Part shown: positions 9,835-17,519 of the stretch, piece after piece
Layout: every line of letters starts with the position of its first letter
Numbering within the stretch: position 1 is the first letter of the stretch
Assembly (NCBI GenBank): GCA_937995555.1
Contig: CALKJX010000124.1
Coordinates: 1 to 19,930, forward strand
DNA: 19,930 nt
Source of the DNA: an uncultured Elioraea sp.
GTDB taxonomy: Bacteria > Pseudomonadota > Alphaproteobacteria > Acetobacterales > Acetobacteraceae
Direction of reading: 5' to 3'
Made by a program: the position numbers and the translations under genes
The notes under the pieces: generated by a model
What the model was told of the DNA's origin: nothing
The model's database searches: none
Seen by the model: the letters and a program-made list of their open reading frames with translations, nothing else

Positions 9835-11337
9835 ATGGCCGTTCCGTCCGCGCCCGTCGGGCGCAGCACACCCGCGCTGACGGCGCTTGAGGGCGCGGCG
9901 CTCGCCTTCGCCGTCGCCGGCTTCGCCTGGCTCGGGCTGATCTATCTGCGCATGCTGGTCTCGCCGGCGCCGCAGGAGATGCGCGAGGGCGCGCTCATCG
10001 TCACCACGCTCGCGCTGCTCGACGGACGCAACCCGTATGCGCTGGACGCGCTCGCCGAGGCGGGCAATCTCTACGGCATCGTCTATCCGTTGGCTGTGGT
10101 GCCGTTCGCTTGGCTGTTCGGCGCCGGGCTTGCGGTGCACCGCGCGGTCGCCGGGCTTGGCTTCGCGTTTGCAGGCGGGCTCCTCTGGCGGCTGTTGCGC
10201 CGCGAGGGGGTGGACCGGGTGACCGCCGGGTTCGCCACCGCGTTGGTGGCGGCGGGCTGGCTCTACTGGGTCGGCGCGACGGTGCGGCCGGACGGCATCG
10301 GGGTCGCGCTGATGATGGCGGCCTATGCCGCCGCGGCGCCGCGGCCGGAGGACCCGCGCCGTTTCGCCGTCTGCCTCGCGTTCTCGCTGTCGGGTCTCGT
10401 GACCAAGCTCTACTTCGTCTTTCCCGCCGGTGTCGTCGCGGCCTACGTGTTCCTGTTCCGCTCCTGGCGGCGCGGCTTGGCCTTCGGCATCGCCACGCTC
10501 GGCGGCATCGTCGCGACGCTCGTGCTGTGCGCTTCCGTGCTGCCCGGCTACCCCGTGCTGGTGCTGGGGGCGAATCTCGCTGCCACGGTCTACGACACCG
10601 GCCATCTTCTCCGCCAGTCGCGCGACTGGGCCGTCTTCAGCCTGCCGCTGCTCGCGGCGCTGGCGGCCGTCGTCGCGCGCGGCCTGCGCCCGCCCGGGTT
10701 CTGGACCTTCGCGACCTTCGCGGCGCTCGCCGCCCTGCTGGTCGTGCTCGGCGGGCATACCGGCGCGCATATGAGCTACTTCTTTCACCTGCTCTCGCCG
10801 CCGCTGGCACTCGCCGTGCTCGGCGCGGGCGCGCGCGACGCCGTGCCGCAGCGCGCGTTCGGGCTCGCCCTGCCGCTCGCCATCGTGCTGAACGCGCCAT
10901 GGTTCCCTCTCGATCCCGCCCGCTTCGCCGAGGCGGAGGCGCGCTTCGCGGCCGCCGAGCGGCTGATGGCGGCGGCCGCGGCGCCGCTTGTCACCACGGA
11001 GCTGGCCGCCTTGGCCGTGCTGGACGGCCTGCCAGCGCCCGAGACCGGGCACAGCGAATACTTTGCCGACTATGTCGCGCTCGACCCGCCGCCGCTGCTT
11101 GAGCCGCTCTGGCTGCCGCGAGAGACCATCGCGCGGGAACTCGCGGGCCTTGCCGAGGAGGTGGGGGGCTATCTCGACGCGCAGCGCTTCGATCTCGTGA
11201 TCGCCAATCGCGGATCGGCGCTGGTGCGCCGCGACGTTCTGCTGCGCTGCCGGTACCGTGTCGTCGATCAGATCGAGATCGATATGGCCTGGAGCTTCCA
11301 GCGCTGGCCGCTGGAGGTCTGGCGGCCGGTGAACTGA
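9835..11337 (+). CDS. Polytopic membrane protein, probable GT-C fold glycosyltransferase
   Basis: A 500-residue protein with about nine to eleven membrane helices in the first 360 residues and a soluble C-terminal part. The layout resembles lipid-linked-sugar-dependent GT-C transferases. An acidic loop follows the first helix (QEMREGA, 47-53), and GIVYPL (81-86) sits where family-39 enzymes have a PPLY element. VRPDG (150-154) follows a further helix, then GLVTKLYFVFPAGV. The C-terminal domain (from about 375) includes PLVTTELAALAVLDG and FDLVIANRG and may be extracytoplasmic. I cannot assign donor or acceptor. ATG 9835 was chosen because GGGGGAC precedes it; the frame is open 42 codons further upstream. 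It stands head-to-head with the wreck of another GT-C gene, and its stop lies 3 bp from the convergent thioesterase stop. Confidence 0.72.
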   Translation: MAVPSAPVGRSTPALTALEGAALAFAVAGFAWLGLIYLRMLVSPAPQEMREGALIVTTLALLDGRNPYALDALAEAGNLYGIVYPLAVVPFAWLFGAGLAVHRAVAGLGFAFAGGLLWRLLRREGVDRVTAGFATALVAAGWLYWVGATVRPDGIGVALMMAAYAAAAPRPEDPRRFAVCLAFSLSGLVTKLYFVFPAGVVAAYVFLFRSWRRGLAFGIATLGGIVATLVLCASVLPGYPVLVLGANLAATVYDTGHLLRQSRDWAVFSLPLLAALAAVVARGLRPPGFWTFATFAALAALLVVLGGHTGAHMSYFFHLLSPPLALAVLGAGARDAVPQRAFGLALPLAIVLNAPWFPLDPARFAEAEARFAAAERLMAAAAAPLVTTELAALAVLDGLPAPETGHSEYFADYVALDPPPLLEPLWLPRETIARELAGLAEEVGGYLDAQRFDLVIANRGSALVRRDVLLRCRYRVVDQIEIDMAWSFQRWPLEVWRPVN

Positions 11338-11340
11338 CCC

Positions 11341-11775
11341 TCAACGCGCGCCGTCGGGGATCGCGTAGGTGATCGTCATGTGCGCGACGTCCGTGCCCTC
11401 GGCCGCGCGCGTCACCTCGGCCAGCATCACCGCGAGCCGGCGTCCGACCCGGAGTGAGCGGCAGGCGCAGGCGAGGTCGGCGAGGCCCGCGGGACGGAGA
11501 AACGACACGGTCAGGTTCGAGGTCACCGCGAGCGGTACCGGCCCGATCACTGACAGGAGCGCGATCCAGGCGGCGACGTCGCCGAGGCCCATGATCGCGG
11601 GCCCGGACACCGAGGGGCCCGGGCGGATGTTCCGCTCGTCGAGCGGCAGCAGCACCCGGCAGCGCCCGCGCGCATAGTCGGCGAGCGCGAGCCGGCCATC
11701 CGTGAAGCCGGCATGCGGATACTCGCGGCGGAGGAACGCCTCCATCGCCGCGCGGTCGAGTGCGGGTTCGTTCAT
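11341..11775 (-). CDS. PaaI-type hotdog-fold thioesterase
   Basis: A 144-residue hotdog-fold protein of the PaaI/4HBT type; such enzymes hydrolyse acyl-CoA thioesters in the cytosol. RPGPSVSGPAIMGLGDVAAW (51-70) matches the segment holding the catalytic Asp or Glu (here D66) at the start of the long helix. VTSNLTVSFLRPA (84-96) matches the central beta strand that usually reads T..L.i.flrPa. Length is typical. Its ATG overlaps the stop of the aminotransferase in ATGA, so the two are translationally coupled and probably act in one pathway, for example clearing an acyl-CoA formed from an amino-acid breakdown product (inference). Substrate cannot be read from sequence. Confidence 0.85.
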   Translation of the reverse strand: MNEPALDRAAMEAFLRREYPHAGFTDGRLALADYARGRCRVLLPLDERNIRPGPSVSGPAIMGLGDVAAWIALLSVIGPVPLAVTSNLTVSFLRPAGLADLACACRSLRVGRRLAVMLAEVTRAAEGTDVAHMTITYAIPDGAR

Positions 11776-13106
11776 TCGGCCAGGGCGGCGTCCACGGCGT
11801 CGCCGAGCCGGGCGACGATCAGGTCGAGCTCGGCCTCGGTCACGGTGAAGGGGGGTGCCAGCGTGACATGGTCGCCGTTCCGTCCGTCGATCGTGCCGCC
11901 CATCGGATAGACCAGCAGCCCGCGCGCCATGGCCTCGCCGCGCACGCGGACGTGCAGCTTGCGGGCGGGATCGAACGGCGTCTTCGAGGCGCGGTCGGCG
12001 ACCAGTTCGAGCGACCAGAACAGGCCGCGCCCGCGGATGTCGCCGATATGGGCGTGGTTGCCGAAGCGCTCGACCAGCCGCGCCTCGAGACCTCGCCCCA
12101 GTTCGCCGACGCGCGCGATCATCCCCTCCGACCGCAGCACCTGCTGCACCGCGAGCCCGGCCGCGCAGGCCACCGGATGCGCGGCATAGGTGTGGCCGTG
12201 CTGGAACGCGCCCGAACCCTCGCGCAGCGCGCGCACGATCCGCTCGTGCACGAGCAGCGCGCCGAGTGGCTGGAACCCTGCGCCAAGCCCCTTCGCCACG
12301 ACGAGGATGTCGGGCGCGATCCCTTCCGCCTCGCAGGCGTGCAGGCTGCCGCACCGGCCCATGCCGCACATCACCTCGTCGAGGATCAGCAGCACGCCAT
12401 GGCGATCGCAGATCTCGCGGATTCGACGGAAATAGCCGGGCACGGGCGGCACCGAGCCGGCGGTCGCGCCGACCACGGTCTCGGCGAGGAAGGCCGCGAC
12501 GGTGCCCGGCGGGTGGCGCGCGATCTCGGCCTCCAGGCTGTCGGCGGCGCGCTGCCCGTACTCCTCCTCGGTCTCGTCGGACCGACGGAAACGATAGGCG
12601 AAACAGGGCTCGACATGGCCGGCCGGGATCAGGATCGGGTCGTAGAGCGCGCGGCGGGCCATGTTGCCGCCGACCGACAAGGCGCCGAGCGTGTTGCCGT
12701 GATAGCTCTGCCGCCGCGCGACGAAGCGGGCGCGGCCCGGTTCGCCGATCTCGACGAAGTACTGGCGGGCGAGCTTCAGCGCCGCCTCGATCGCCTCCGA
12801 CCCGCCCGAGACGATGTAGGCGTGGCTCAGCCCGGCAGGCGCGTCGGTGAGCAGCACCTCGGCCAGCCGTTCGGCCGGTTCGGACGAGAAGAACCCGGTA
12901 TGCGCGTATTCGAGCCGGCCGACCTGGTCGCGCACGGCGGCGACGATCGCCGGGTGCGCATGGCCGAGGCAGGAGACCGCGGCGCCACCGCAGGCATCGG
13001 CATAGCGGCGGCCCGCACTGTCGGTGATCCAGAGCCCGTCGCCTGCAACTGCGACGGGCGGGGCCTCGCGCAGGCTGCGGTGGATCAAGCGCGACTCGTG
13101 AAGCAT
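11772..13106 (-). CDS. Class III PLP-dependent aminotransferase
   Basis: A 444-residue fold-type I aminotransferase of the omega-amino acid:pyruvate / class III group (beta-alanine, GABA, diamino acids, amines). Visible elements are the N-terminal GDGLWITDSAGRRYADACGG, the cofactor-phosphate motif SGGSEA (100-105), SYHGNTLGALS (134-144), ILDEV with D243 contacting the PLP ring nitrogen, and AKGLGAGFQPLGA with K272 as Schiff-base lysine. The C-terminal IRGRGLFWSLEL is typical. Length is normal and nothing seems broken. It leads a two-gene unit with the thioesterase through an ATGA overlap. It diverges from the EAL protein, and the spacer holds a CRP-like inverted repeat and an AT-rich stretch (ATTTTAT, 13134-13140) that may be its -10 region. 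The exact amino donor is unknown. Confidence 0.93.
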   Translation of the reverse strand: MLHESRLIHRSLREAPPVAVAGDGLWITDSAGRRYADACGGAAVSCLGHAHPAIVAAVRDQVGRLEYAHTGFFSSEPAERLAEVLLTDAPAGLSHAYIVSGGSEAIEAALKLARQYFVEIGEPGRARFVARRQSYHGNTLGALSVGGNMARRALYDPILIPAGHVEPCFAYRFRRSDETEEEYGQRAADSLEAEIARHPPGTVAAFLAETVVGATAGSVPPVPGYFRRIREICDRHGVLLILDEVMCGMGRCGSLHACEAEGIAPDILVVAKGLGAGFQPLGALLVHERIVRALREGSGAFQHGHTYAAHPVACAAGLAVQQVLRSEGMIARVGELGRGLEARLVERFGNHAHIGDIRGRGLFWSLELVADRASKTPFDPARKLHVRVRGEAMARGLLVYPMGGTIDGRNGDHVTLAPPFTVTEAELDLIVARLGDAVDAALAE

Positions 13107-13141
13107 TTCTTTACACTCTTCGGGCGGCGGGCCATTTTATC

Positions 13142-13157
13142 TGTGATCCGTGTCACG
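13142..13157. promoter_or_regulatory. CRP/FNR-type inverted repeat in divergent promoter region
   Basis: TGTGA-N6-TCACG differs by only the last base from the TGTGA-N6-TCACA consensus of cAMP-receptor-type regulators. It lies between the divergent aminotransferase (start 13106) and EAL gene (start about 13239), roughly 36-51 bases upstream of the former, next to an AT-rich stretch. It could serve either gene. Assignment to CRP rests on the consensus match only. Confidence 0.45.
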
Positions 13158-13160
13158 CTT

Positions 13161-13171
13161 CTTGTGACAAG
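13161..13171. promoter_or_regulatory. Perfect 11-bp palindrome overlapping a second GTGACA half-site
   Basis: CTTGTGACAAG is a perfect palindrome around a central G. Its GTGACA (13164-13169) is also the mirror image of TGTCAC (13151-13156) in the neighbouring CRP-like site, giving a TGTCAC-N7-GTGACA repeat. Three related half-sites in about 30 bases suggest an operator for one or two dimeric regulators. Confidence 0.35.
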
Positions 13172-13238
13172 CCCAGCACGCCTGCGGGGCAAGCGGGGCA
13201 CGCGCGTGACGCTAACAGACTCGGGTGGGGCACGGAAC

Positions 13239-14480
13239 ATGGCCGGCGGCGATCCGACCAAGGGCTTCGCGGCGGCGGCGGCTGCGTTGGCGCCCTGGTC
13301 GTCACCCGGCGCGCCGCCGCTTGTGCTCGCGCGCGGCGCCGCCGCCGGGCTGCTGGCCGGGATCGCCGCCCAGGAGGGCGATGGCGAGGTGCTGGTGGTG
13401 CCGACCACCGATGCCGCCATGACCCGTCTGGCACGTGCCGCCGCACCACCACCTTTCGTCATCGTCGAGGCCGCCGCCGCTGGCCGCGGGCTCGGCCGGT
13501 TCCTGCGCCTGCTCGCCGAGCCGGACCTGGTCGCGCCGGTCCTGGTGGTCGGCGAGCCGCGCCGCGCCGGGCGCATCGCTGCGGCGGCGCGCCGGCTCGG
13601 GCTCCCCGCCTGCGCGCTCGACGCGCTGGAGCGGTTGCATGACCTGCGGACGGTGCTCGCCGGTCTGGCCGCGACGCCGCGGGAGGAGGCGCCCAGCCTC
13701 ACCGCAGGCGAGCTTGCGCGAGCGATCGCCGGTGGGGCGATCGTCAACCGCTACCAGCCGCAGGTGCGGCTCGCCGACGGCGCCCCGCTCGCGCTGGAGA
13801 CCCTGGCGCGCTGGGAGCACCCCAGCCATGGCACGCTCGGGCCGGGTCAGTTCATCCCGCTCGCCGAGACGGCTGGGCTTGCCGCCGACCTGGCGCGGCG
13901 CATGGTGCGGCGCGCGGTCGCCGACATGGCGGCCCTGCATCGCGCCGGCCACCGCTACACCATGGCGCTCAACCTGCCGCTCGACGTGCTGCTCGACCCG
14001 GCGACCGCGGACGAGCTCGCCGAGGCGGTGGCGGAAGGCGGGCTGCCGCCCGAGGCGCTGACCATCGAACTCACCGAGAGCCAGGTCGCGCACGACCTGA
14101 TCGCGGTGCGCGACGCGGCACTCCGGCTGCGCGGCCATCGCTTCGGCGTCTCCATCGACGACTTCACCCTCTCCGCCTCGCAGACCGGCCTTGTTTCGCT
14201 GCCGTTCAGCGAGATGAAGCTGGACCGCTCGCTCGTCGTCGCGGCCTTGGCCGACCGCACCGTGCGCGGGGCGCTCGCGAGCGTGGTGCGGATGGCGCAC
14301 GGGCTCGGGCTGGTGGTCGTGGCCGAGGGGATCGAGACGCCACAGACCTGGGTGGTGGCACGTGAAATCGGCGCGGACCTCGCCCAGGGCTGGATGGTGG
14401 GCCGCCCGCTCCCGGCCGGGGCGGTCGCCGCCTGGGCGGCCTCCTGGATCGCTGCGGGGCGGGCAGCGGCGCGCGCCTGA
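13239..14480 (+). CDS. EAL-domain protein, probably catalytically impaired, with unassigned N-terminal domain
   Basis: A 413-residue soluble protein. The C-terminal part (about 155-405) is an EAL domain, the fold that cleaves cyclic di-GMP to pGpG. Most catalytic positions are present: the signature Glu is in ETLAR (187-191, Ala replaced by Thr), N245 in LNLP, ELTE (277-280), SIDD (305-308), K327 in MKLDR and E363 in VAEGIET. Loop 6, normally DFGTGYSSL, reads DFTLSASQTGL (308-318), which known structure-function work links to loss of activity. The N-terminal 150 residues have alternating strands and helices, faintly like a response-regulator receiver, but lack a clear phosphoacceptor pocket. 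No GGDEF domain is present. GTG 13206 is an alternative start. It converges on the alcohol dehydrogenase with a 9-bp gap. It may act as a c-di-GMP sensor or binder. Confidence 0.85.
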   Translation: MAGGDPTKGFAAAAAALAPWSSPGAPPLVLARGAAAGLLAGIAAQEGDGEVLVVPTTDAAMTRLARAAAPPPFVIVEAAAAGRGLGRFLRLLAEPDLVAPVLVVGEPRRAGRIAAAARRLGLPACALDALERLHDLRTVLAGLAATPREEAPSLTAGELARAIAGGAIVNRYQPQVRLADGAPLALETLARWEHPSHGTLGPGQFIPLAETAGLAADLARRMVRRAVADMAALHRAGHRYTMALNLPLDVLLDPATADELAEAVAEGGLPPEALTIELTESQVAHDLIAVRDAALRLRGHRFGVSIDDFTLSASQTGLVSLPFSEMKLDRSLVVAALADRTVRGALASVVRMAHGLGLVVVAEGIETPQTWVVAREIGADLAQGWMVGRPLPAGAVAAWAASWIAAGRAAARA

Positions 14481-14489
14481 CCGGGCGGA

Positions 14490-15656
14490 TCAGCCCGCCC
14501 AGACCTCCTCGTAGAGCGCCATGATCTCCTCCTTGCTCGGCACCCGCGGATTGTTCGCCGGACTGCCCGACGCGAGCGCCTGCTCGGCCATGGTCGGGAT
14601 CAGCGCGCGCCATTCGGCCTCGTCGAGCCCGTAGCTGCGCGGCGTCGGCACCACGAGATCGCGGTTGAGCGCACGCAGCTCCTCGACCAGCCGGGCGGCC
14701 GCCGCCTGGTCGCCCTCGTCCTCGTGCGCGATCCCCATGGCGCGCGCGGCCTCGGCGTAGCGCGGCAACGCAGCCGGCAGTGAGAAGGCGGTGACCGCGG
14801 GCAGCAGCATGGCGTTGGAGAGCCCGTGCGCGACGTGGAAATGCGCGCCGATCGGCCGGCTCATGCCGTGCACCAGCGCGACCGAGCTGTTCGAGAAGGC
14901 GAGCCCGGCGAGTGTCGCCCCCAGCATCATCGCCTCGCGCGCGGTGGCGTTGGCGGGCTCGGCATAAGCGGTGCGCACGTTGCGCGCGATCAGCGCCATC
15001 GCGCGCCGCGCCATTGTGTCGGAGTAGGGGTTGGCGCGCTTCGACACATAGGCTTCCAGCGCGTGGGTGAGGCTGTCGATGCCGGTATCGGCGGTGGTGC
15101 GCGGTGGCACCGAGTAGGTGAGCTCGTAATCCACCAGGGCCGCGAGCGGCAGGGCGGCGAGCCCGGCGATCAGCATCTTCTCGTTCCGTTCGGTATCCGT
15201 GATGACGGCGAAGCGTGTCACCTCGCTGCCGGTGCCGGCGGTGGTGGGCACGGCGAGGACCGGCAGGGCGGCGAGATCGGCCGCGCGCGGCACCTTCCAG
15301 TCGCGCATCTTCCCGCCGCCGGCGGCGAGGATGGCGATCGCCTTGGCGGTGTCGATCGGGGAGCCGCCGCCGAAGCCGATCAGGCAGTCGATCTCGCCGG
15401 CCGCCTTCAGCGCGGCCACACCTGCCTCGACCACCGTGTCGGTCGGATCGGGCACGGTGTCGCTGAACACGGGCGGGACGATGCCGGCCGCGGCCAGCGG
15501 ATCGAGCAGCCGGCGCACGAGGCCGGAGGAGACCATGAACGGGTCGGTCACCACCATCGGGCGGGCGAGCCCGAGCGCGGTCAGCACCTCCGCCGCCTGC
15601 GCCACCGCGCCGCCGCCGATCCGCATCATCCGGGGTGAAACGACCGTCGCCACCAT
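14490..15656 (-). CDS. Iron-containing (group III) alcohol dehydrogenase
   Basis: A 388-residue NAD(P)-dependent dehydrogenase of the FucO / AdhB / 1,3-propanediol dehydrogenase family. It has the dinucleotide-binding GFGGGSPID (94-102), PTTAGTGSEVT (137-147), and iron ligands expected at D194 and H198 (in GIDSLTHALEAY), H263 (LVHGMSRPIG) and H277 (FHVAHG). The numbering nearly equals that of E. coli FucO. Length is typical and all ligands are present, so it should be active. ATG 15656 is supported by GGAGGACA 5 bases upstream. The substrate, whether a primary alcohol, diol or lactaldehyde-type compound, is unknown. It stands alone, convergent with the EAL gene and divergent from a small membrane protein. 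Confidence 0.94.
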   Translation of the reverse strand: MVATVVSPRMMRIGGGAVAQAAEVLTALGLARPMVVTDPFMVSSGLVRRLLDPLAAAGIVPPVFSDTVPDPTDTVVEAGVAALKAAGEIDCLIGFGGGSPIDTAKAIAILAAGGGKMRDWKVPRAADLAALPVLAVPTTAGTGSEVTRFAVITDTERNEKMLIAGLAALPLAALVDYELTYSVPPRTTADTGIDSLTHALEAYVSKRANPYSDTMARRAMALIARNVRTAYAEPANATAREAMMLGATLAGLAFSNSSVALVHGMSRPIGAHFHVAHGLSNAMLLPAVTAFSLPAALPRYAEAARAMGIAHEDEGDQAAAARLVEELRALNRDLVVPTPRSYGLDEAEWRALIPTMAEQALASGSPANNPRVPSKEEIMALYEEVWAG

Positions 15657-15660
15657 CGTG

Positions 15661-15668
15661 TGTCCTCC
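15661..15668 (-). promoter_or_regulatory. Ribosome binding site of the iron alcohol dehydrogenase
   Basis: GGAGGACA on the minus strand sits just before ATG 15656 and fixes that start. Confidence 0.7.
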
Positions 15669-15691
15669 GTCACTGCGCCGGGACCCTAGAC

Positions 15692-15715
15692 CGGGTTTGG
15701 TGATGCGTTAACCCG
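15692..15715. promoter_or_regulatory. Possible operator: inverted repeat upstream of the alcohol dehydrogenase
   Basis: CGGGTT (15692-15697) and AACCCG (15710-15715) form 6-bp arms around a 12-base spacer, 36-59 bases before the dehydrogenase start. Position suits a repressor or activator site. The arms are short, so chance is possible. Confidence 0.3.
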
Positions 15716-15813
15716 ATGCGGGGAATGATCCGGCGTCCGCCAGCGTTGGCGACGAACAAGGACGTGTCGAAGACCCCGCAAGGGCGGTTGCCCGGTCTCA
15801 GGAGTTCGGTGTT

Positions 15814-16059
15814 ATGTCGGTCTGGCTCATGATCCTGCTCGCCCCCTTCGTCACCTCGCTGGGCGTGGTGCTGGCGGCGCTCGCCGGCATTCCGGCGATG
15901 ATCGCCGCCCTGGCCCTGGTGCCTCTGGTGTTCGGCGCGGGCCTCGTCTACGCCGCGACCACGGCCAGCGTGCCGGCCGGGTTCTTCGCCGCGGCCATGG
16001 TGGGCGCCATCCTCGGCACGGTGCTGACCAAGCGCCAGCACGCCGAGCAGCGCGGCTAA
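15814..16059 (+). CDS. Small membrane protein of unknown function
   Basis: An 81-residue hydrophobic protein with two or three membrane helices: roughly 4-24 (WLMILLAPFVTSLGVVLAAL), 27-48 and 54-70, ending in a basic tail TKRQHAEQRG. I do not recognise a family. Evidence for reality is a good AGGAG site at 15800-15804 before ATG 15814, a coherent helix pattern and the lack of a competing gene over most of its length. Its TAA stop overlaps the stop of the opposite-strand M81 gene by 4 bases. It diverges from the alcohol dehydrogenase, with a 157-bp spacer between starts. Confidence 0.7.
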   Translation: MSVWLMILLAPFVTSLGVVLAALAGIPAMIAALALVPLVFGAGLVYAATTASVPAGFFAAAMVGAILGTVLTKRQHAEQRG

Positions 16060-17519
16060 CCCACGGCCGCGAAGGGGTGCGGGTCGAGCGGCCAGATCGG
16101 TCGCCGTACCTTGGTGTAGGGAATCCGCGTCGTATCCGGCGGGAAGGGGCCGCCGCAGTCGACATAGATCACGCTCGCCGCGATGGGCGCGAAAGCCGCG
16201 TGGAAGTGGTTCGATGACTTCACCACCACGATCTTCTTTTCCGCGAGGTCGATCCCGAGCTCGGTGAACACGGCCGGGTTGAAGGTCTGCGCGCGCGTGC
16301 TGGACAGCACCACATCGAGCGCACCGATCGACACCGCGGCCGAGGGGCCCAGCGACACCACGCTTTGCTCGAACGGGATGCGCAGATCCTCGGCCACCGC
16401 GCGCACCCGCACGGTCGCGTCCACCGGCCGGCCGGAGCCCGGCGTCGCTTTGCCGCCGAAGCGCAGCGGCAGTGTCGCGCCTGCGCCGGCGGCGATGCAG
16501 AACGAGGCTGCGACCGGATCCCAGAGCGCGCCGAGGGCCGCGGGAATCTCCGGCCGGGCCAGCAGCGCCTCGACCAGCACCGTCGAATCGCCGGCAACAC
16601 CGCCGCCCGGATTGTCCCAGCGATCCGCCAACACGACGGGGCCACCCGGGAGCGCCAGCGCCTCGGCGATCGCCTCCGCGGGCTTCGGGTGCGGCGGCAC
16701 ACCTGAGCGGCCCCAGGAGAGGATCTCATGGCCCAAGTTCTCGGCCAGCCGTGCGGCTGCGTCGGCGTCGCCGTCCGCATAGACCAGCACCTTGGATCCG
16801 ACATCGTACACGTCCGCCGCCTGGAAGCCGTGATTGACGCTGATCGAGAGGATGCCGTCGCGCCCCTCCATGGCCAGCAATCGGTCGACGAAGGACCGGC
16901 CCGGCTCGCGGCTGGTCATGAAGCCGCCGATCGCGCGCAGGTCGAACAGGGCGGGTGCTGGCCGGATCGCGCCGCGGGCGCGGGCGAGGCACAGACGTGC
17001 GAGGTCGCGCGCCCGGGCCAGGAAGTCGGTGTGCGGGAACTCCTTGAACGAGACGATCAGGTCGGCCGCCCGCACCATCGTCTCGGTCAGATGCGCGTGC
17101 AGGTCGAGTTCGGCGCCGATCGTGCAGCCAGGGCCCGCGATCTTGCGCACGCGCGCGAGCAGGTCGCCCTCGCAGTCGTCGTAGCCGTCCGCGACCATGG
17201 CGCCGTGCAGGCCGAGCAACACGATGTCCACCGGCAGGGCGGCGCGGAGCTGGTCGAGAATCTCGTCACGCAGGCTCTCATAGGCGGCACGGCCGACCAG
17301 GCCCGCGGGTTCGGCCCAGGTCGCGGTGCCCTCGATCAGCGTCAGCCCCTCGGCAGCAGTGAGCTCGCGCGCGGCGATCATCGGCGCCGAGCAGAGGGTC
17401 GGCCAGGGCGGGTGCTCGCCCGGACGCGCATAGAACGCCGAGACGAAGGCGCGCCGATCGGTCGGGATCGGTGCGAAGGTGTTGGTCTCGGTCGCGAGCG
17501 AGGCGGCGAAGAGGCGCAT
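16056..17519 (-). CDS. M81 family metallopeptidase (MlrC/microcystinase C-like, DUF1485)
   Basis: A 487-residue protein of the MlrC family, named after the zinc peptidase of the microcystin degradation pathway; most family members in other bacteria have unknown substrates. Key segments are the N-terminal LATETNTFAP (8-17), LLGLHGAMV (101-109), ELDLHAHLT (137-145) and FPHTDF (161-166), with D139, H141 and H163 as likely zinc ligands. RWDNPGGGVAGDSTVLVEAL comes in the second half, and the C-terminal MlrC_C-type domain contains KSSNHFHAAF. Length is normal. The start was set at ATG 17519, where the MRLFAA...ETNTF block begins; its ATG overlaps the mgsA stop (TGATG). Being last in the hydrolase-mgsA operon suggests a role with small metabolites rather than toxin degradation (inference). 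Confidence 0.9.
   Translation of the reverse strand: MRLFAASLATETNTFAPIPTDRRAFVSAFYARPGEHPPWPTLCSAPMIAARELTAAEGLTLIEGTATWAEPAGLVGRAAYESLRDEILDQLRAALPVDIVLLGLHGAMVADGYDDCEGDLLARVRKIAGPGCTIGAELDLHAHLTETMVRAADLIVSFKEFPHTDFLARARDLARLCLARARGAIRPAPALFDLRAIGGFMTSREPGRSFVDRLLAMEGRDGILSISVNHGFQAADVYDVGSKVLVYADGDADAAARLAENLGHEILSWGRSGVPPHPKPAEAIAEALALPGGPVVLADRWDNPGGGVAGDSTVLVEALLARPEIPAALGALWDPVAASFCIAAGAGATLPLRFGGKATPGSGRPVDATVRVRAVAEDLRIPFEQSVVSLGPSAAVSIGALDVVLSSTRAQTFNPAVFTELGIDLAEKKIVVVKSSNHFHAAFAPIAASVIYVDCGGPFPPDTTRIPYTKVRRPIWPLDPHPFAAVG

Noticed and set aside
11760..13238. 493-codon upstream extension of the EAL gene
   Set aside because: It runs antisense to the complete aminotransferase and thioesterase genes. 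A normal start exists at 13239 and a promoter-like spacer lies between.
15784..15795. GGGC-N4-GCCC hairpin as a terminator
   Set aside because: It has only a 4-bp stem, no T run, and sits just upstream of the small membrane protein gene rather than after a gene.
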